This document shows positions 25,671-38,429 of a DNA stretch of 64,000 bases, piece after piece. The stretch is from Gordionus sp. m RMFG-2023 (taxonomy: Eukaryota; Nematomorpha; Gordioida; Chordodea; Parachordodidae), in NCBI RefSeq assembly GCF_954871325.1, contig NC_088776.1, forward strand, positions 23,112,508-23,176,507, in the 5' to 3' direction. Each line of letters starts with the position of its first letter. The first letter of the stretch is position 1. The translations under genes and the position numbers were made by a program. The notes under the pieces are model-generated. The model was given only the letters and a program-made list of their open reading frames with translations. It ran no database searches and was not told where the DNA came from.

Positions 25671-26418
25671 TAGGGGTGTACCGTACCACTTTTTAGAAGT
25701 CGATCCGATCCAATATTCCCGATATTAAATTGATATCGGCCGATTACCGATCCGATATCATATCTAATGTTGTTCTGTAAAGATACCAATGGTTTTAATT
25801 TTTAATATACTTTTTATTAGTGTATAACATCTATAATTTAACTATACCATAACTTATGTCATTTAAATATATTATAATGGTCAGTTATAGTTTATATTCA
25901 ATTCAATTGCAATTCTAAAAGTATATAAAATATTTTTATTGTTAAATCACTTTTATATAATAAGTAATAACATTAATCTACAATAAACAATTATATTATG
26001 AAATTTGAAATAAATATTTATTTAACATTAATATAGCGAAGATTTCTTTTTAGAAATGCCAATATTTCCAATTTATCAGCAGAGGTCAGCATGCGGCGAT
26101 AGTAACTGTCAATATCACCAGCTTCATTAAAAACACATTCTGAAGAGATTATCTCACACTTTTATAAACAAAATGCGCAAAAAAATAACAATATGGTAGA
26201 ATGTTTATATTTAAAAAATATACATAAAAATGGATTTCGATTTTATTTATAAAAATAAATGATTTTAGATATAACAATTTTTTTAAATTTTATAACATTT
26301 TATTTTTGTTAAAGAAGCCATTTTATATCGAATAATTTTATAATATTGACCTATAACCGATATTTTAAAATGGGTGAAATATCGGCCCGATCTGATAAAA
26401 AATATCGGCACATCCCTA
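25671..26418 (-). mobile_element. Internally deleted hAT-type element keeping the C-terminal dimerisation segment
   Basis: Ends TAGGGGTGTACCG on the left and, on the other strand, TAGGGATGTGCCG on the right, followed inward by clustered GATATCGG/CCGATATC words. On the minus strand at about 26150-26020 the translation has SSECVFNEAGDID and then LEILAFLKRNL, the C-terminal hAT dimerisation motif (usual form SSERVFSxAG ... FLKxNL). The rest of the transposase is gone. It is nested in the GATAC-ended hAT element, which lies within the long-inverted-repeat element. Confidence 0.65.
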
Positions 26419-27352
26419 ATAAATTTTATATATAATTATTTAGCAAGTTTTTATTAGAGGAAATATTTAAGCTACAATTAATATATAATAATAGATAATT
26501 TTAAAAGATTCTTAATAAAATAATTATAATAAGGTAGAATTTCTTTATTAGTTACTTTTATTTATTTATGATATAAGTAAAATTACATTACAGTATTTAT
26601 TTACAAAATTTAATCAATTTAAAATGTATTAAAGAAAATTGTTATGTATTTAATAATTAAATAATATAATGTTGTGCATTATTTTCATATTTTTTATATA
26701 TAATTAATGATTTTGCAAGAAATATATAAAAAAAATTTGAAAAGAGATTTAAATGATATTTATATATATATGATATTACAAATGCAAGAATTAATAAGTC
26801 ATATTAGAAAATAAAACTAATTTAAAAAATACATAAATATCACAAACAAGTAATGATAAATAGTATTTAAATACTTATTAAAGATAATGAATAAAATAAA
26901 ACTAGTATATTTTTTTTAGAGATGCCATTTAGCCATATACACCGAATATAAGCTATATTTAAAACAACACAGAAAATAACCTGGAAATTCTAACAAATCA
27001 TTTGATTTTTTTTTTTTCTTATTTGAACATTTTCAACTCCCATTAAATATATTACTCTCCCTTCCTTGTATGGGCAAAAATTAATATTAAAATCCCTGGT
27101 TATTAAAATTAATTCATCAATAAATATTTTATTAATTATTGCAAATATTCATTCTTATATGTGTATGCTATGTTCTTCACAAATAAATAATAAAAACTTT
27201 ATTTTATAAACTATTCTAATTTAATTGGTAATGATAATTTAAAAGTATCTTGTATTTAAGATACTCTAATTTAGTAAAAGATACTTTCCCGTATTATTAA
27301 TATTTTTGAATAATGATAATGTACTCATGAGGAAAGGAAATTTTAATAAAAT

Positions 27353-28230
27353 CTATTTATAAAAAATAAGTTTTATGTTGGAAAATTGATATTCAAATAT
27401 TTGTAAAATTTTGAGGAAAGGGTGGGTGTGGGGGGGGGGGGGTAAAATTTTTATTAGCTTAAAGTGATATTTATGAAAACAGTCAAATTTGCGATCATTG
27501 GTTATGCGCCTGGTATAATTATAATGAAATGGAACATTATCCATCACAAAAATCATATTCATCATGTTACCTTCTTCAAAATGATTTAATATTTCATTTA
27601 CAAAGTTGTTAAAATATATAGCGTTACAGGGGCCATCAAGATCTTCGAATCTGAATATTCCTGCAATTGTGAGAGCATCAATGATAGTATAATTTATTGT
27701 CTTTATCCCTTGAACATTTTTAATATGTGCATATCCATATAACCGCCTCATTGATATTGAAAACCCGCTATCATCGATAAATATAAATTTTCTTTCATAT
27801 AGGTTACATCTACAAACCAATTCGCACATTCTTTGCAAATCTCGATATTTGATTCGGTATTTTCTCTAACTGAACGTAGTGATATTCTTTTAAAGCTATA
27901 CCTAAATCCTGAGACTTGATATCGTATTTTTTGATATTTCCACATCATAGCTTTCTTTAATCATTTCACATAACCTTTTTAAGGATAAAGTGTACTCCAA
28001 ATTTTTTACAATTTAATATATATTCTTTCTGTTCTTGATTGAATTTTTTGCGTGCACTTGAACCTCCTTTGGGCAAACTATATTTTATTCCATTTTGAGA
28101 TGGGAGTATTTAATATTTGCCACTGTGTTATAGCTTACTTTAAAACATGATGCTATATTTTCGATATTATCCTTTTTTAACGCGTCAATTATTAGAGCTT
28201 TTGTTTCACTATTATTGTTTTTCCCCTTGT
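27353..28230 (-). pseudogene. Tc1/mariner-type transposase of the long-inverted-repeat element
   Basis: Read leftward on the minus strand: a helix-turn-helix part with KKDNIENIASCFKVSYNTVA (about 28180-28110), a second one with KLCEMIKESYDVEISKNT-like sequence (about 27985-27930), then the catalytic domain with FIFIDDSGFS (first Asp), YGYAHI, and IFVMDNVPFH (second Asp). A run of about 13 G near 27430 falls where the LPPYSP...NPIE block belongs and destroys it; a trace (IFEYQFSNIK) follows. Several frameshifts separate the parts. The position inside the right arm and TA-flanked ends fit a Tc1/mariner assignment, so this is the inactive transposase of that element. Confidence 0.75.
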
Positions 28231-28496
28231 TTTTACGATATCTTCATAATTTTATTTTTTAAAACAAATAAAAATTTCTTTTTAAAATATATACTCAACA
28301 TAGTTTTAAAAATAATTACAAAAAATATTATTTACTTGCTCAAAAATATTGAAAACTTCTTGCTTAAATATTAAAATTTTAAAAATAAGAATTTAAAAAT
28401 GATTATATTTTATTAATTTACATATCGTTTGGTATTACAGTTCAAACTTATTTAATTTTAAAAAGGTACATTATAACCAAACGATTAATTTAATTT

Positions 28497-29240
28497 AGCA
28501 ATTATAATTAAATAATTTGATATGCAAAAAATTCTAAGAAAAAAAATTGTCTGCTAAATATTTAGTGAAAATTAAATAAAATTCCTAAAAAGGATTATCA
28601 AAAATGAGAAGAAAAAAAATTGAGAAAAGATCAAAAAAATAAAGATTAAAAATTACTTAAACAGATTGAAAAGGTTAGAAATGTATGTAAAAGATTATAA
28701 TATAAGGGAGAAAAAATCATGAAAAGTAAAAATAAAAGTAAAGAATTGTTAAAAATATGGAGCAGAAAGGTGAAGAAAAATAACGGAAAATTTATAAATT
28801 ATTTTTAAAAAGGCAAAAGAATTATCAAAAATGAGAAGAAAAATAAATTGAGAAAAGATATAGTAAGAAAAATAAAAATTTATAAATTTTTTTTTAAAAT
28901 AACAATTTTCCTTTTTTGAATGGGAGTTTTCCTTTTTTAATTGACACTTTTCCTTTCCTTTTAGGAATTTTCCTTTTATGATTGACGCTTTTCCCTTTTT
29001 GATTGGACCTTTTCCATTTTTGTTTGACACTTTTCCTTTTTTGATTGATTCTCTTTCTTTTTTGTTTGACACTTTTCATTTTTTGATCGGACTTTTTCCT
29101 AAACCTTTGGGACTTTTCCTTTTTTGATTAATTTACCTTTTTTGATTGGACCTTTTCCTTTTATGATTGACCCTTTTCCTTTTTTGATCGCACCGTTTCC
29201 TTTTATGATTGAAACTTTTCCTTTTTTGTGGGAAACCCTG
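28497..29240. repeat. Right long inverted repeat of the Tc1/mariner-type element
   Basis: Mirror image of 23374-24062. The inner part is A+T-rich and the outer part (about 28900-29230) is the array of CTTTTCCTTTTTTGATTG-type units ending in GGGAAACCCTG. It is slightly longer than the left arm, consistent with gain or loss of repeat units. Open frames here (28749-29079, minus) are translated repeats. Confidence 0.85.
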
Positions 29241-30880
29241 TAAATATACTCTAGAAACCATGAAAAATACGGTTACAAAAAAATGCAAAAGGAAATTAAA
29301 TTTAACAGATGCTTTTCAATTATAGTTGATGATATGGTGGTACATATGATTTTTCGAAATCGAAGCAATAGCTTTGTTAGTAGGATATATTGAAAATAGT
29401 CAAACTCCTAAGCCGGTTAAAGGAGTATAATATTGTATGGGTAACACGACTGGTCTTGATATTAAAAAAATATAATATGCAAACTTAGTTCCAAAAATCT
29501 ACCCCACGGTTTTTAATTAGGTAAAACTATGGTCTTTCAAACATGAGAGGTAAAATCTATGGAGTACAAGCTTTGATTAGAGCTGAGGCCCCAAAAGAAA
29601 TTTTTTTTGGTGCTTTTTATAGATTAAATTTAATCATTGTCAATTAAACGAATTGGTAAAAGAACTAAGAAATGTTTTCGGGATCTTAGAAGTGATTCAT
29701 TCATACCTCAATTGTGCTAAAAGATATGTTGTGCTCAAAGCATGTCAGAGTGATGTATTCACAAAATCGAAATGATATTTACACTTCAAGAATAACACTA
29801 AGTAGTATTATCTTAAAATGTGTATTTTATATCTTTATAGAAGCTGGCTATCATCATATATAAAGCTTTGTTATCTTTTTCTACTTTATGATGCCTTGAG
29901 GGCAGCTTTGACAGATTTAGCGGATTCTGAAGATCCTGTCACTTCTACCATGACTGTGTTGCAAATTTTATAAGAAAAAAAATTATTTTATTTTATTAAT
30001 TAGTGTTTTGGATAAAATATTGTTGTTAACAAGCTTGACTTGTACTAAATTGCAAACCATGTCAAAGGATATAGGGTTTTACAAAATCGAATTCAATTGG
30101 CAAAAGTTTGTATGTTTAATTTGGGAAATATAATTTAAATGATTTTCTTTTATCATTTCTTAATCTAATTAGAGAATAACATCGAATCTTTTTTAAAGGC
30201 ACAAGATTTTATAAAGGGGAGAAATACCCTTTGATTTTGAAAGGTCTAGGTTTCAAACATTACCACCAAAAAGGGAAGGCATATATATACTTTCATTATT
30301 AATTATCATATTTTATTTTTGCTTTAAACCCAGTTTGTTTTATGCTGCCTATTGATAATAATGCAGTTTAGTGAAAGATTTAATGATGAATCGACAAATT
30401 CTTTTAAATTAAGCATCATTTTCAGCATATGGAATAGGGAAATACATTTGTTAAAGATGATATCGAGTATATTAAGATTACTATTTGAATTAGAGTGAAG
30501 TTTTTGAAGAAATGTCTAAGTTTCTAAATTTTATATCATAGCTTAAAAGAAGGATGTATTACACATGACCTGGAGGTTAAAAAAATCGAAAGACTTCCCA
30601 GATTCTGAGAATTGTAAATTTAATTTGAATTTAGATTCTTTTTCTGATAATGATTCTGAGACTTAGGATTCAGACTGGAAAAACTATTCGTTTCTAATTA
30701 TTCTGCTTTCCCTAATTTATCAATTTTATATAAATATTTATCAACTACTCCTACTACCTCACTCTGTGCCGAAAGGGTCATGAGAAAAATTAAACTAATT
30801 AACAAGACTTCGTAGTACCATAAGTGATCCTTTTCTTAATATAATCAATGAAGCAACGTTTTAAGCAATTAAATATTGAT

Positions 30881-33800
30881 GAAATTATAAATTCTTTCGC
30901 TTTTTATTACCCTAATTTGTATTATTCATTTAAAAATAATATATATTTTTACATTTATTTATATATTAAAGATTGATGTAATAAAAACTATTTATAAAAC
31001 TTGTAATTGAGATTGGGAGTCAAAAAATAATCAACTGCTTTTTATGTGGAAGGGGGGGGGGGGGTATTTTTTGAGATAATAACGTTATCTCTTTCAAAAA
31101 CAAATTAATAAAAATAATAAAACCTTAGAAAAGAAAAAATATTTCTGTGAGTCATCTAAATCAAAATCCAAAAAAAAGCAAAAGGAAGAGATGCGTTAGG
31201 AATGGGCACACGTAAATTATATCTGATTATGTCTGCACCTCAGATGCGTGGCTAGCAGGGGGGAGGAAACAAATTCCCTCAAAGGCAAAAATGCAGAAAT
31301 TAAAATATTTTTAAAAAGCCTTTCACTATTAAATAATCATCTATTTAGTTAAGTTTGAAGAGCCTATTATACGTGCTTCTCTTAGTGAAATTACCTGAAA
31401 AAGACTTTTTTTTGGAAGAAGACGCCTTACTGGTCTTAACAATAGTCAAATTTTTCTTTGCAAAGGCATCAAAAAATTATTTAATTATATTTGTATTTTA
31501 TGCAATCTCTTTCAAAAAAATGATATAGATTTAGTTGAATGACATTATAAAAATTGCATAAAGTATTGTATTAATGCTTAAAGAAATTAAGTCAAATGTT
31601 GATGATAAATTTCATATAACTATGTGATTGTTAGGTTCAAAGTCTAGGTAGATCATTAAGTAATTGATATTCCTTGACTTGTATTTACCATCATTCAAAT
31701 ATTGTAGGTGTAGTAGAATATTATAAAATAATTCTCTTTATCCAATCCCCAACCAAATATAACCTAATTCTGAAGATTTCGCGAAAAGATGGCTAAGCCT
31801 TTTTGTAATGTTTTGGTATGACGATGGCTAGGTAATATTTGTTTAGTAATCTCGATTTAACCGCTTTTTAAGGATAACATAAATCGAGGTTTTTGGCAAC
31901 ATTGCCAAATACTGACGTAACCATTTAGATTCAATCACAAAGGAGATTGCTTATACTTATTTGATGGCGGGTTGCAATATTTCTTAAGAATATCGTTGAG
32001 TATTAATCTACAACATTTAATTTTAAATATAGTTTATATATTAGAAATGGGTGTATTTTTTTCTAATAAGCAATTCTTATAAATAAATATATGTTTTTGT
32101 ACAAATTTTTTTCAGCAAATATTTTTTGTTGTATACTAAACGCCATTTTTAGCCGTTTCATTCCAAAAAAGACGAAACCAAATTTTAGCCGAAATATATC
32201 CTTAGCCTCGGTGATGCCGTTATTTAATAATTTATAACAGAAAATTTGTGCATACAATTATTTTCTGAATAATAATTGATAAATATTCAGATTATTTAGA
32301 TCCTAGTAACTATCGATTTTTTAGTCACTATATAACCTAATAAATTTACAAAATTTTAGATTTTTAATGATAACTTCAAGATAAATTTCAGAATTTTTTT
32401 ATAAAAGTTAGCCCCCCACCCCTCCCTCAAAGCAAAGTATACTGCCTGCTGTCGATTGATCCTTTTTGTAAATTCATGTAATTCCAACTTATAAATTGCT
32501 AATTTATTCAATAAAAATAGCGATTTATGTTTTTTCTGGCTTTAATTTATCTTAACCACATATTTTGCCATATAATCAGGTAATTAAGCGAGATGGTAAA
32601 AAATATTGGCATCTACGGAATCCTAAATCGCATCCGCATTATATGAGGTTCGAATTTTGTTTTGCTTTATAGGCTAATGATTATTCTATCAGTAACAATT
32701 GAAGTGAAATAATTTTCATCGCAAACGAGCAGAATCTGCCGTTTAATCCGGTCTGCCCTTTCTGTTTTTAGAATTTCGGGCCTCGGGAAATCTTAACATT
32801 TGTTTCTAGTTCTTCTTAACGTTTATTGCTTTTTATAAAAAAAGAATATTTGAAAGATTTATAAGAGGGTTATATTGTGCCTTTCTTTTTAAGAGAAAAA
32901 TTATTAATATTTTATTTATAATGAATTCTTTATAAAACGCTAATGAGAATATATATTTTATTTATTTTTAGAGTAACTGCTTTGAAAGAAATGATATACC
33001 ACATAAAAAAAAATCGAATAGGATAACTATTATATTAAATCATATTTACAGCGATATTTATATGATAATATAATATAAGTGTGGAGTTTAAAAGTGGTTA
33101 AATTAAAACTTATTGTTGTGCTTGCAATAATATAATAATACAAAATTTACCAAAATATTAAAAATTGAAAATGAATTCTCCAGAGAAAATGCTATATATA
33201 ATATATATTACGTATATATATTATATATTAAGGATTGCTGTATTGTACCGCATTAAACAATAAATCCTTTTTTCAGAAGAAAAAGAACATAGTAATATAA
33301 ATATTAAATTATTTAATCTATTTTTTTAAACATTCTTTGTTAAATTTAAAAAAAATCTATTATTATTTTGTCCCCAAGTGACGCTTAAAATTATTGCAAA
33401 TTATTTCAATAGTTAATTAACTTTATGCATAGTTATTATGTCCATTATAAATGTTATTATACTTATGATAAATTAAAAAAAAAAATAAGTATAAGATCGT
33501 TGAATGATTTATACCAAAAATTTAAGATTCGTTAATATTTTTTGATATTATAATATAATCATCATCTATCCCAAAGTCAGCCTTAGATAATCTTATTCAA
33601 TTCTTATGAATCTTGACTTGTCTTTTTTTTTAAACTCTAAATAGCTGTTCTGAGTAGTAATTAGATTTAAAAATAAGGAAAAGTATACATATCAAGCGTA
33701 TTTTATTGATATCATCACATTATGTCAATATCATAATTTTTTTTAAAAAATGGTGTCCATGCTGCTTTGAATAGAATTCAAATTTAAGTTGTATGAAGCG

Positions 33801-35199
33801 GTCTGAAATTCTAAGTAATCAAATTTTTATATATGTATAGTTTATTTGCTAACAGAATTGAGCAATATCACGAATACTTGTATAATGAATATTTTAGAGA
33901 CTATACTTAATATATTTGTATTTTAAATGTTAAAAAGTAAAAGTATTTTAAATAGTGCTTTTCATTTTGTGATCCAAGTTAGAAAAAAAAATAAAGTCAT
34001 TATCTGTTTTATTCTATTTTATTAAAATCAGAACGTTCATACTGAAATGAAACAATAATATTTTTTGAAGACCATGATATAGAACTAGAAGATATGAATT
34101 CTAATTCAACAAAGTTAACATATTATGATGTTTATATATTTTTAGCCTAGTATCTGAAAGTGTCACATCTACTACATGTCATTTAACTATATTCGACAAA
34201 AGATTCTTCAAGATATCTGCCAAAATCCATAATAAATTTAAAGCATTATGAATTATTTGAAATTGTTTTATATATTTTCCTTATTATATTAAGATTCTGT
34301 GCCTTTGATATAAATCTTTTATAAATAAATATACAATATTCTGATGTGATATTATTTTTTACATAATTTTTTAATGATAGTCAATAAAATAACCTAAGTA
34401 AGAAAAAATCTTTTTCCTTAATTCACAATATTTTTGAATCTTATGATTATATTATCTATATACATATTATTTGTTCTTTTCGGTTTATTTAATAGATAGA
34501 GAAGTAAAATAGTTTAATTTCATTATATTTTGAATCTAGTTAGATTTTTCAAAAATTTTGATATGAATCTGACTCATATCAAAACGTAATGAAATTTATT
34601 ATTTTATAAAATTAGAAAATTAATAAGTGGGTTTTTCAATTTAAAAGAATTAGCAAATTTTCATTTAGATATAAATATAAAAGTATAATAATTTATTTTA
34701 CCTAATCATGTTTTTCATGAGGGGATTCCCTCATTGCCTACGCTACTGGCTCTGCCTTCAAATCAGACTCCAATTAACCAAGTTTTTACATTTTAGAAGG
34801 CATTCATGTTTCTTAACCATCATAACAAAATCTTACAACTAAAATTAGGGTTAAATGCAAAAATATCGATGCCTTCAGTTAGTGTTTTTAAACGGCTCAT
34901 TTTGAGCCGATTTTTAAAAACGGCTAGCTCAATATTTTATTAGGAAAAATATTATGCAAGCCTTAAGATTTTGCTCATAGTTTGAACATCTATTGGCGAA
35001 ATCTCGAGGCTTAAAAAATATTTTTCCGGCTAAAAATTAAGTTAGCCATTATTAAAAATCGGCTTAAATCGAGTCGTTTAACAACACTACCTTCAGTTTT
35101 ACAGGTGAGGATTCCATATTAGAACGATAGATGTGACAAAAACGATCCTCCCTGCACTCATATTTTATCTATAAACTATAGATCCGGTGATGTAGCGAA
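30881..35199. other. A+T-rich DNA with unplaced transposon ends
   Basis: No gene recognised. A 14-base G run at about 31046 and a CAGATGCGTGGCTAGCAGGG stretch at 31247 look like hAT-type ends; a GCCTACGCTACTGG stretch near 34740 could be a right end, but the pairing is not demonstrated. The motif AAAGGAGATTGCTTATA near 31940 recurs with small changes near 54685. A palindromic TATATA-rich stretch lies at 33190-33230. Confidence 0.35.
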
Positions 35200-35990
35200 A
35201 GCAAAAGGGATTTTATACATTATTTGCAATTTACTACAATTATTTGTATGTTTATATTCAAAAATTATTATCAATGTGTTCTTCTAACATTTCTAAATAT
35301 TTGCAAAAATCAGATTCGAGCATATCAAGAGCATTGGCTGCTGTTAAATCTCTTATCGTTTTTTTTGTCAGAATTAAGAAATAATTCCCTTTTCTTAATT
35401 ATTTGCTGAAGAAAATAAATTTTGTAATTTATATAATATAATCCCAAATAAAAGAAAATAATTAAGTTCCATTTTGAATTATTCGCTTCAAATGGATGAT
35501 AATGTTTCGTCTTATTTTTCTGATCTAACATTTTGGATATTATGATAAATGAATTTTAAAAAAGATTTAGACAAGAAAACAATAATATATTAAAAGCTAT
35601 AAGTACATCCCTTATCCCTCTATTTAAAATTCTGATGTTATTAAATTATTTTTTTACATTAACTTCTGAACCAATTGTAGAATACGCAATTTTAATTTAC
35701 AATAGACACAAGAACCGAATTTTAAACTATTAATAAATTTGCTAAAACTGATATGCAACGATATATTCCCTCGCATATATAAATGCCTTAAAATTGCGTC
35801 ACTATACTCCTTAATTCGTGTTTACATGAAAGTTTGTTTTCACCATTAATACGTGGACAGGAAAGATTGAATTCGTTGGCTCTTTTGAGCATTGGAAAAG
35901 TATTATAAATAATGCATCTATTGATTCAATATTAGATGAATACACTAAATTAACCAATAGGCGAGAGAACTTATTTTGTCTGTCAGAAAA
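35200..35990 (+). mobile_element. hAT-type transposase relic (ZMYM1-like type)
   Basis: A plus-strand frame reads SNISKYLQKSDSSISRALAA then VKSL at about 35290-35350, a segment typical of ZMYM1-like hAT transposases. Near 35868 a second frame reads RLNSLALLSIGKVL, the end of the dimerisation region (usual form RLSxLALLSIEKxL). The DNA between is A+T-rich and broken by stops. Element ends were not identified; the relic could belong to the unplaced ends at 31.2 or 34.7 kb. Confidence 0.55.
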
Positions 35991-38429
35991 TTTAATGTCT
36001 CATAATTTTTGTTTAATATTTTATATCATTTCTTCATTTATTATATGATAAAATCGGCATTTTAACTATTATTTTGTATACTTTACTCAGAATATTTTTT
36101 TAATCCGCAATCGTGAATTTCCACTCCTAGATTTTATAATAAATACTGTACATCTAAATATAAAAATCAGTGTTTGCTGATCTAAATTTAAAAAATATGA
36201 AAAAATGGGCAGGCCTATTTCTTCTAAATTGGGGATTAAATGAATTTGGCGAAGGTGTTTTAGCCATATATCATTTCTGATATGTGGTGCTAAAATGATT
36301 TTTCATGAATATTTATTTTGTTTAAGGATTCTAGGAATCGTCTGAAAGAGGTATAAATGACAAAAATAAAAAATGCTTTCTTTTATAAAATTAGCAAAAG
36401 GTATTTAATTTTAAAATTAATTATTTTGTTATAATCAATTTATTATAATTATTTCAAAGTTCCCAAAATATAGTTGAGAAGAAAATAGGGGAGGAAATGT
36501 AAGTAGGCTCGGTAAGTAGATTACCATTGAAGCGAATATAGTTCGCTTTGAGGATAAATATAACAAGCCACTTTTGTAGGAATAAGTCTTTCCTAGGCTC
36601 ATCGGAGAGCTTGCAGGTGTGAGATCCCAAGTCCTAGAAATACTTAAAAATAAATTTTTTAATTTAAACTAAAAAAACTATCTGCACCTGACGCAACGAT
36701 GTCAAATATATAAATGAAGCTAAAATACCCCTTATCTGCCTAAGATTTACTGAGGTGGTTCCTCCTACCAGCAGTTAAAAGTGCTACTGATATATATATA
36801 TTATATATTTCGATTTATTAATTAATTAAATAATTATTAAAAATTTTTTTAAATTAGCAATGATTTTTAAGTTTTAATAATGCAAATGCGATTTTATAGA
36901 TCTGTCATATATAATAATGTCAAATTTTGGTTTTATGTACAAACCTTTATTAATGTAAAGGCGAACATAAAAATATTAAAATGAATATAATTGTTTTGTT
37001 ATACGTAATATACAAAATATATAGATACAAACTATTTGTTGTATAAATATCTATAAAATAATAAATTTTCAATCATAAAATATTTTAAAGTTTGATATAG
37101 GCATTTATTTATAAATTTAAGTTTGATAAAAGCATTAATAAATGTTTTTTTTACTAAAACTATAAAATTTTTGTAATATTATGCTATTTTAAAGAATATA
37201 ATTACCTACTGACGGAAAGAATGACAACTAAAATATTTAATTATCACGATATTTAAAGCCATAAAATAATCGACTCCGATTAAAATTTATTGCCACTAAA
37301 ATTATGTTTCTATTTATATAAATGTTCTCTGATTTTTCTATATAACGTATATTAAAATTCTCTTCATTGAAGCGGAAGCGTTTTTTAAAAAATATGTTTA
37401 AAAAATGTATATTTAAATTAATATAAACCAGCAGAATTTACAAAGGATGCTACCACAATGATTAATTAAATTACAAGTTATTTTTTTTATGTAATATTTT
37501 TAGAACCTTTTTAGATACAAACTCCAGCTTATTCAATGGCTTATTAAAGGAACCCATATCGGAAATTGAACGGGCTTCGAAATTTTTTATTTTGCTTATT
37601 TTCGATTTATATTTCTCCGTTTTTTCTTTGCTAATTTTAGATTGGATTTCTTTTTTTGCTCATTTTATTTTTGAACGGGTCCTAAAATGAAATCCTGGAT
37701 ACACCATTGAACATATTATACAAATAGATTAGCAAGCCCTATTTTTTGGCATCGGTAAAGATATTATTTCTGAACAGTGAAGTCGATTGCATTCCTATAT
37801 CTTTTAAAGCGGAACCTCGCTACCAAGATTTTCGAGTGTGGAAGCAACTAAAATAGTAATGCACTATATCTTAGACATGCAAGTGATACACCTTTTACCC
37901 AAGAACCAATTTATTTAGCGAGAGATGTACTGCATAAAATGTTTGACAATTCAATGCATAGTAGATTATATTGTTCATAGCGTTCAACAGAGAGTTACTA
38001 AGCATAAGCGGAAACCTGGAAATGCGAATCTTACTCTTAGAAAGATGAAACTAAATATTCTACCTACTGGCCTTAAGCTATTTTTACTATAATTTCATGT
38101 TTGCATTTAAAGTGAACGTTTTCCGGAGTTTTGGGGTTCGAACGGCAAACAAATAAATGACAAATGAGCAATATAAGATGCCAATTATTTTGCAAAATTG
38201 AGTAGACTAATAGAAATAGGAGATTGGCTCATGGGCTCTCTCAGGAATTTTTATGGGAGGTGGAAAAAAATATTTTTATTAATTTTCAGAAGTTTTTATT
38301 TCTTTGATTTAATTATGCAAATCATGATTCATTTTAATTTTTAAGAATAAAATATATAAGTTAGAATATAAAAAAAATGTAGCACTTGTGAAAATATTGC
38401 TATTGAACAAAAATTTTATTTTACCAAGA
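35991..38429. other. A+T-rich DNA with one hAT-type element end
   Basis: At 37681-37709 the sequence GAAATCCTGGATACACCATTG is, read on the other strand, CAATGGTGTATCCAGG, like the hAT-type end at 24357; its partner was not found. A less A+T-rich patch at 37790-38080 gives a short open stretch (LARDVLHKMFDNSMHSRLYC) that I do not recognise. A short inverted repeat AGCGAA...TTCGCT is at about 36529-36549. Confidence 0.35.

Larger units (their letters stand above)
24939..27295 (+). mobile_element. Degenerate hAT-type element with BED-finger remnant, itself interrupted
   Basis: Left end region TAGGTATCTAAGATACAAGA and right region (27245-27290) with complementary GTATCTT/AAGATAC words suggest a terminal-repeat pair rich in GATAC motifs. 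A BED-type zinc-finger remnant lies near the left end (25320-25544), the usual position in a hAT transposase. A second hAT-type element (25671-26418) is inserted to its right. Most of the transposase is missing. Borders are approximate and no target duplication was resolved. Confidence 0.4.
23374..29240. mobile_element. 5.9 kb Tc1/mariner-type element with about 700-bp repeat-laden inverted repeats
   Basis: The ends are perfect short inverted repeats, CAGGGTTTCCCA on the left and its complement (ending GGGAAACCCTG) on the right, flanked by TA on both sides, the target duplication of Tc1/mariner elements. Homology between the ends continues inward for about 690-745 bp (23374-24062 and 28497-29240). 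The outer 300-350 bp of each arm is an array of 19-21 bp units of the form AAAAAAGGAAAAGTGCC. A degenerate Tc1/mariner-type transposase lies inside on the minus strand next to the right arm. The size is inflated by at least two nested hAT insertions. Confidence 0.85.
23250..30880 (+). mobile_element. hAT-type transposase relic, family 1, copy B, split by a 5.9 kb element
   Basis: The relic occupies 23250-23373 and resumes at 29241-30880. Conserved pieces on the plus strand include RCFSIIVDD, the RSNSFV segment, AYDG-like and VQALIRAEAP-like motifs, a LVFWIKYC segment and a C-terminal TTPTTSLCAER block, in the order seen in ZMYM1-like hAT transposases. Many stops and shifts break it. Copy A at 18.9-19.6 kb aligns across the split: the words AATCCAAATTATATT before and CCATGAAAAATA after the insertion are adjacent there. 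The transposase is therefore interrupted by, and older than, the inserted element. Confidence 0.75.

Noticed and set aside
32640-32670. GGTTCGAAT resembling a tRNA B box, and another at about 38145
   Set aside because: No A box or cloverleaf could be drawn upstream of either.
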